Shown: positions 5,806 through 8,471 of the stretch, one piece after another | How the letters are laid out: every line of letters starts with the position of its first letter | Position numbering within the stretch: the first letter of the stretch is position 1 | Source of the DNA: UBA5018 sp044375975 | GTDB lineage: Bacteria > Cyanobacteriota > Cyanobacteriia > PCC-6307 > Cyanobiaceae | Assembly (NCBI GenBank): GCA_044375975.1 | Contig: JBILLQ010000100.1 | Location: 1 to 8,471 of the forward strand | Direction of reading: 5' to 3' | DNA length: 8,471 nucleotides | Notes under the pieces: generated by a model | Database searches by the model: none | What the model saw: the letters and a program-made list of their open reading frames with translations, nothing else | Told to the model about the DNA's origin: nothing | Program-made: the position numbers and the translations under genes

Positions 5806-7683
5806 ATGGGTGAGAGCAGCGGCATGGGTGACGGCAGTTGCCAGGATGCAACCATCGTTTACGCCAAGATTCATCCCTCGATCGGCATCGCACGGGTTGG
5901 CAATTCGCGCCAGCCTGACGGTTTTTATATCGGCCCCCAGGTGGTGGATCCGGCGCCGCTGCCGGCCCAGAACTATCGCGACAGCACCGGTGCCCTGAAG
6001 CGGGAGGTGGCCCAATTCCGCATTTACGGCTACGACGGCGCTGGCCGCGTGGTGCGCGAGCTGTGCATGGACGCGGGCACCGAGATCCGCTGGACCGTGG
6101 AACTCGCCAACCACAAGGCCGCCTGGTACAACTTCGAGCTGGCCCTCGACATCCCGGAAGCCGCCACCGCGCCGGCCTCCACTCGCCGCAACGCCTCCGT
6201 AAAGGAACGCTCCAGCCTGGCGATCAGGCCGGGGCCCCGCAGCATCGATGTTCCCGGCGCCCAGGGCGACGCATATCAATTCACTGGCGGCAGCTGTTTT
6301 GGCATTCCGGTGCCGCTCGGGGAGCTGCGCACCGATGACTGCGGCCGCCTGCGGGTGTTCGGCGGCCAGGGAAAATCGGCCTCCTATGACGGCAAGCCGC
6401 CCACCACCTTTGCCAACAACGACGGCTGGTACGACGACACCAGCGATGGGCCGGTGAGCGCCAGCCTGCGCCTGCATGGGCGCCAGATCGAGGTGGCGCC
6501 GGCCTGGGTGGTGGTGGCTCCTCCCAACTACGGCCCGCAGCAGAAATCGGTGCGCACCATGTATGCGCTGATGACCGATCTGGCTATCCAGGCGGGTCAA
6601 TTGCCGGCTCCCACCAGGCCCTCTTTTCAGCGCGATCTGCTGCCGATCTTCAAGGCGATGTGCGATCTGCAGTGGATGAATGCGGGCTTTGCCGCCGGTT
6701 TCGGCTATGGCATGCCCCAGCATTTTTTGCAGCCGGCTTATTTGGCCAAGTTGTCTGAGCCGGGCAATACCTACGCGGAACTGCGCCGCACCGTGGCCAA
6801 TGCTTTCCGCAACCCTTCAGATGGGGACGCCTCCCAGAAGCCCTGGCCCTGGATTTATGGCGATGCGATGGATGTCCCCATGCCGCCGATTCCCCGGGCG
6901 ATGACTGCGCTCACCCCCACCCAACTGGCCCTGTTGCAGTACTGGGCAGATGGCCATTTTGTGGCCGATTACGATCCGGAGGCTGTCTCGCCGCAGCTGA
7001 TTGAGCAGTTTCCTCTGGCGGAACAGCCGGCGATGCTTGATCGGGCCGCCTTGGAGTTTTGCCTGGCCGATGCCTTCCACCCCGGCTGCGAGATGACCTG
7101 GCCGGTGCGTCACGCCACCATGTACCAGGAGCCCTACCGCTGGCGCCATCGCGCCAAGTATGATCCCGAGCCCGACTACGGCTCAACCCTCACCCCAGCC
7201 GAGGCCAACTCCTACAATGGACCGCTATACGGTCAATTCCCCGGTTCGATCAGCCGCTGGATGGCGCTCCCCTGGCAAACCGACACCGCCAGCTGCCGCT
7301 CCGGCTACGACCCCAGCTACGACCCCTACCTGCCCACCTTCTGGCCGGCAAGGGTGCCGAATCAGGTGCTCACCGAGGCCAATTACCACAAGGTGATCGA
7401 TACTTCCTTGCCACGCCAGGAGCGGCTGGCGGCCTTTAACGAGCGCTTTGACTGGGATAACACCCTGGGGGTTGGCTATCAGCAGCAGCTGGAAACCATG
7501 ATCGACGATTTCGATCAGCAGGGAATTGTGCTGGTGCAACCAGGTGTAGCCGCCGACCCGGATTTCCCGCCCCAGATGCAGGTGTCCGACCGCGGCGGCA
7601 CCGCGATGACAGCGGAAGAGCGGCTGGATACGGATCGCGAGCTGCGCCGGGTGGCCAGGCTCGGCACCCCCAAACCCGCGTAG
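5806..7683 (+). CDS. LodA/GoxA-family cysteine tryptophylquinone amino-acid oxidase
   Basis: The product is 625 residues from the preferred ATG (645 from a GTG at 5746). LodA oxidises the epsilon-amino group of lysine and GoxA oxidises glycine, both releasing H2O2 and ammonia through a self-built cysteine tryptophylquinone. The family signature IHPSIGIARVGNS lies near residue 22. The middle contains PNYGP and LLPIF motifs, then HPGCEMTW (C428). The cofactor region WMALPWQTDTASC has D493 four residues before C497. This is the Asp-x3-Cys spacing I recall for LodA (D512/C516) and GoxA. H528 and W550 follow; W550 is the likelier cofactor Trp, as the only other Trp after C497 is W513. The Cys-Trp gap is 53 residues against 65 in LodA, and the protein is shorter than LodA (about 726). 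No signal peptide is seen. The next gene is the expected LodB-like partner. The substrate is undetermined. Confidence 0.9.
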   Translation: MGESSGMGDGSCQDATIVYAKIHPSIGIARVGNSRQPDGFYIGPQVVDPAPLPAQNYRDSTGALKREVAQFRIYGYDGAGRVVRELCMDAGTEIRWTVELANHKAAWYNFELALDIPEAATAPASTRRNASVKERSSLAIRPGPRSIDVPGAQGDAYQFTGGSCFGIPVPLGELRTDDCGRLRVFGGQGKSASYDGKPPTTFANNDGWYDDTSDGPVSASLRLHGRQIEVAPAWVVVAPPNYGPQQKSVRTMYALMTDLAIQAGQLPAPTRPSFQRDLLPIFKAMCDLQWMNAGFAAGFGYGMPQHFLQPAYLAKLSEPGNTYAELRRTVANAFRNPSDGDASQKPWPWIYGDAMDVPMPPIPRAMTALTPTQLALLQYWADGHFVADYDPEAVSPQLIEQFPLAEQPAMLDRAALEFCLADAFHPGCEMTWPVRHATMYQEPYRWRHRAKYDPEPDYGSTLTPAEANSYNGPLYGQFPGSISRWMALPWQTDTASCRSGYDPSYDPYLPTFWPARVPNQVLTEANYHKVIDTSLPRQERLAAFNERFDWDNTLGVGYQQQLETMIDDFDQQGIVLVQPGVAADPDFPPQMQVSDRGGTAMTAEERLDTDRELRRVARLGTPKPA

Positions 7684-7700
7684 GCGCCCGGGCGGCTGCC

Positions 7701-8471
7701 ATGGCCCCGAGCATTTCTGATCAGATTGATTTCAATAGTGATCAGACCAGCTGTGATCAGATCAATTGGGACGTAATCGTGGTGGGCGCCGGCCCGGCCG
7801 GTGCGGCCCTGGCCTGCAGGTTGCGGCCTCGCTATCGTGTGTTGCTGTTGGAGCGCCGCCGGCTCCCATCACAAGACAGGGCATATGCCTACGGGGAAGA
7901 CTTGGCGCCCCATGGGACCCCGCCCATTGGCGAATCGCTGCCCGGCGCCGCCCAGACCCTGCTGCGGCGATTTGGCATTTTTGAGCGGTTTCTCGCTGAT
8001 GGCCATGCCGAGCGCACGGCCATGGTGGCCAGCTGGGATTCCCCGGCGCCGGTGTGGTTCGACCCCCTGCGCGACCCCAGCGGGCCCGGCTGGCATCTAG
8101 ATCGCCGGCGCTTTGAGGTCAGCCTGCGGGCCGCCGCCCTCAAAGCCGGCGCGGTGTTGCAAGAGGGCTGCGGGCGACTGGATGTCAGCCGTTTGGACGG
8201 CCAATGGCAGCTGCGCTCCCCGGGGTTGGGCCAGGGCCAGCGAGCCCCGGTGTTGATCGACGCCACTGGCCGCAGCGGTTCCATGGCCCAGCGCCTGGGG
8301 CTGACGCGCCGCCAGGACGACCCCCTGATCTGCCTCTACACCCACCTGCCCGCTGTCGCCAACGACCAGGACCGCTGCACCCGCCTCTGCGCCGACGCCA
8401 ACGGCTGGTGGTACAGCGTGCGCCTGCCCTGCGGCCGGCGAGTGCTGGCCTTCCATCTCGATGGCCACGAC
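7701..8471 (+). CDS. LodB-like FAD-dependent oxidoreductase, C-terminus cut by window end
   Basis: One frame stays open from ATG 7701 to the last base (257 codons), so the gene is partial only because the window ends. The N-terminus carries a Rossmann FAD-binding fold: WDVIVVGAGPAGAALACRL with G-x-G-x-x-G at residues 29-34 and the ribose-binding acidic E51 at the end of strand two. Next comes the GESLPGAAQTLLRRFG motif typical of the tryptophan-halogenase/LodB group, then a second FAD motif DATGRSG. It starts 17 nt after the LodA-like stop, so the two form an operon. In Marinomonas LodB is needed to form the tryptophylquinone in LodA; the same role here is inferred from the pairing. No strong ribosome site precedes the ATG. 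Without this neighbour, halogenase or monooxygenase would be an equal reading. Confidence 0.88.
   Translation, partial: MAPSISDQIDFNSDQTSCDQINWDVIVVGAGPAGAALACRLRPRYRVLLLERRRLPSQDRAYAYGEDLAPHGTPPIGESLPGAAQTLLRRFGIFERFLADGHAERTAMVASWDSPAPVWFDPLRDPSGPGWHLDRRRFEVSLRAAALKAGAVLQEGCGRLDVSRLDGQWQLRSPGLGQGQRAPVLIDATGRSGSMAQRLGLTRRQDDPLICLYTHLPAVANDQDRCTRLCADANGWWYSVRLPCGRRVLAFHLDGHD
7718..7761 (+). repeat. three copies of TGATCAGA in the lodB-like 5' end
   Basis: TGATCAGA occurs at 7718-7725, 7739-7746 and 7754-7761. Spacings of 21 and 15 nt keep all copies in the same codon phase, so each encodes an Asp-Gln pair (S-D-Q-I, S-D-Q-T, C-D-Q-I). The core TGATCA is palindromic. They lie before the FAD-binding fold, in a stretch likely to be disordered. 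Confidence 0.7.

Noticed and set aside
5788..6723. 311-codon reverse frame opposite the LodA-like gene.
   Set aside because: His/Gly/Ala-rich shadow translation with no domain; the forward strand carries LodA family motifs.
7752..7766. TGTGATCAGATCA as a possible CRP-type site near the lodB-like start.
   Set aside because: The right half does not match TCACA and the site lies inside the gene; more likely part of the TGATCAGA repeats.

Overview
The window is a piece of bacterial chromosome holding six protein genes and one broken gene. The left third is AT-richer and accessory in character; the right end is clearly GC-rich. No rRNA, tRNA, IS element or CRISPR array is visible. The gene content would fit a cyanobacterium of the Synechococcus/Cyanobium type: a cyclic-nucleotide-domain MscS channel, a Cache-HAMP cyclase, and several toxin-antitoxin-like small genes. 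There is a single GCGATCGC (HIP1) octamer at 4068-4075. This assignment is an inference and nothing here proves it.

Layout. (1) 182-778 (+) encodes an unrecognised membrane protein with about three hydrophobic segments. (2) 996-1482 (+) is an 8-nt overlapping pair of small genes, DUF4160 then DUF2442, arranged like a toxin-antitoxin module. (3) 1569-5209 (-) is a two-gene operon read leftwards. Its first gene is a membrane adenylate-cyclase-type protein (Cache sensor, HAMP, class III cyclase). It overlaps by 4 nt (ATGA) an MscS-type channel with a C-terminal cyclic-nucleotide-binding domain. (4) 5424-5690 (+) is a decayed hicB antitoxin gene with one stop and two frameshifts. (5) 5806-8471 (+) is a second operon: a LodA/GoxA-family quinoprotein amino-acid oxidase, then its LodB-like flavoprotein maturation partner, which is cut by the window end.

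How the parts fit. The cyclase-channel operon looks like a self-contained circuit in which an extracytoplasmic signal is turned into a cyclic nucleotide, which then acts on a channel made from the same message. Both halves lack textbook residues. The cyclase has Lys and Ala where the transition-state Asn and Arg normally sit, and the channel's nucleotide pocket has Ser in place of the phosphate-binding Arg. Either the pair has drifted together towards a non-canonical mechanism or ligand, or both signalling functions have decayed. The LodA/LodB pair has the expected organisation for building a cysteine tryptophylquinone oxidase. Its substrate cannot be read from the sequence.
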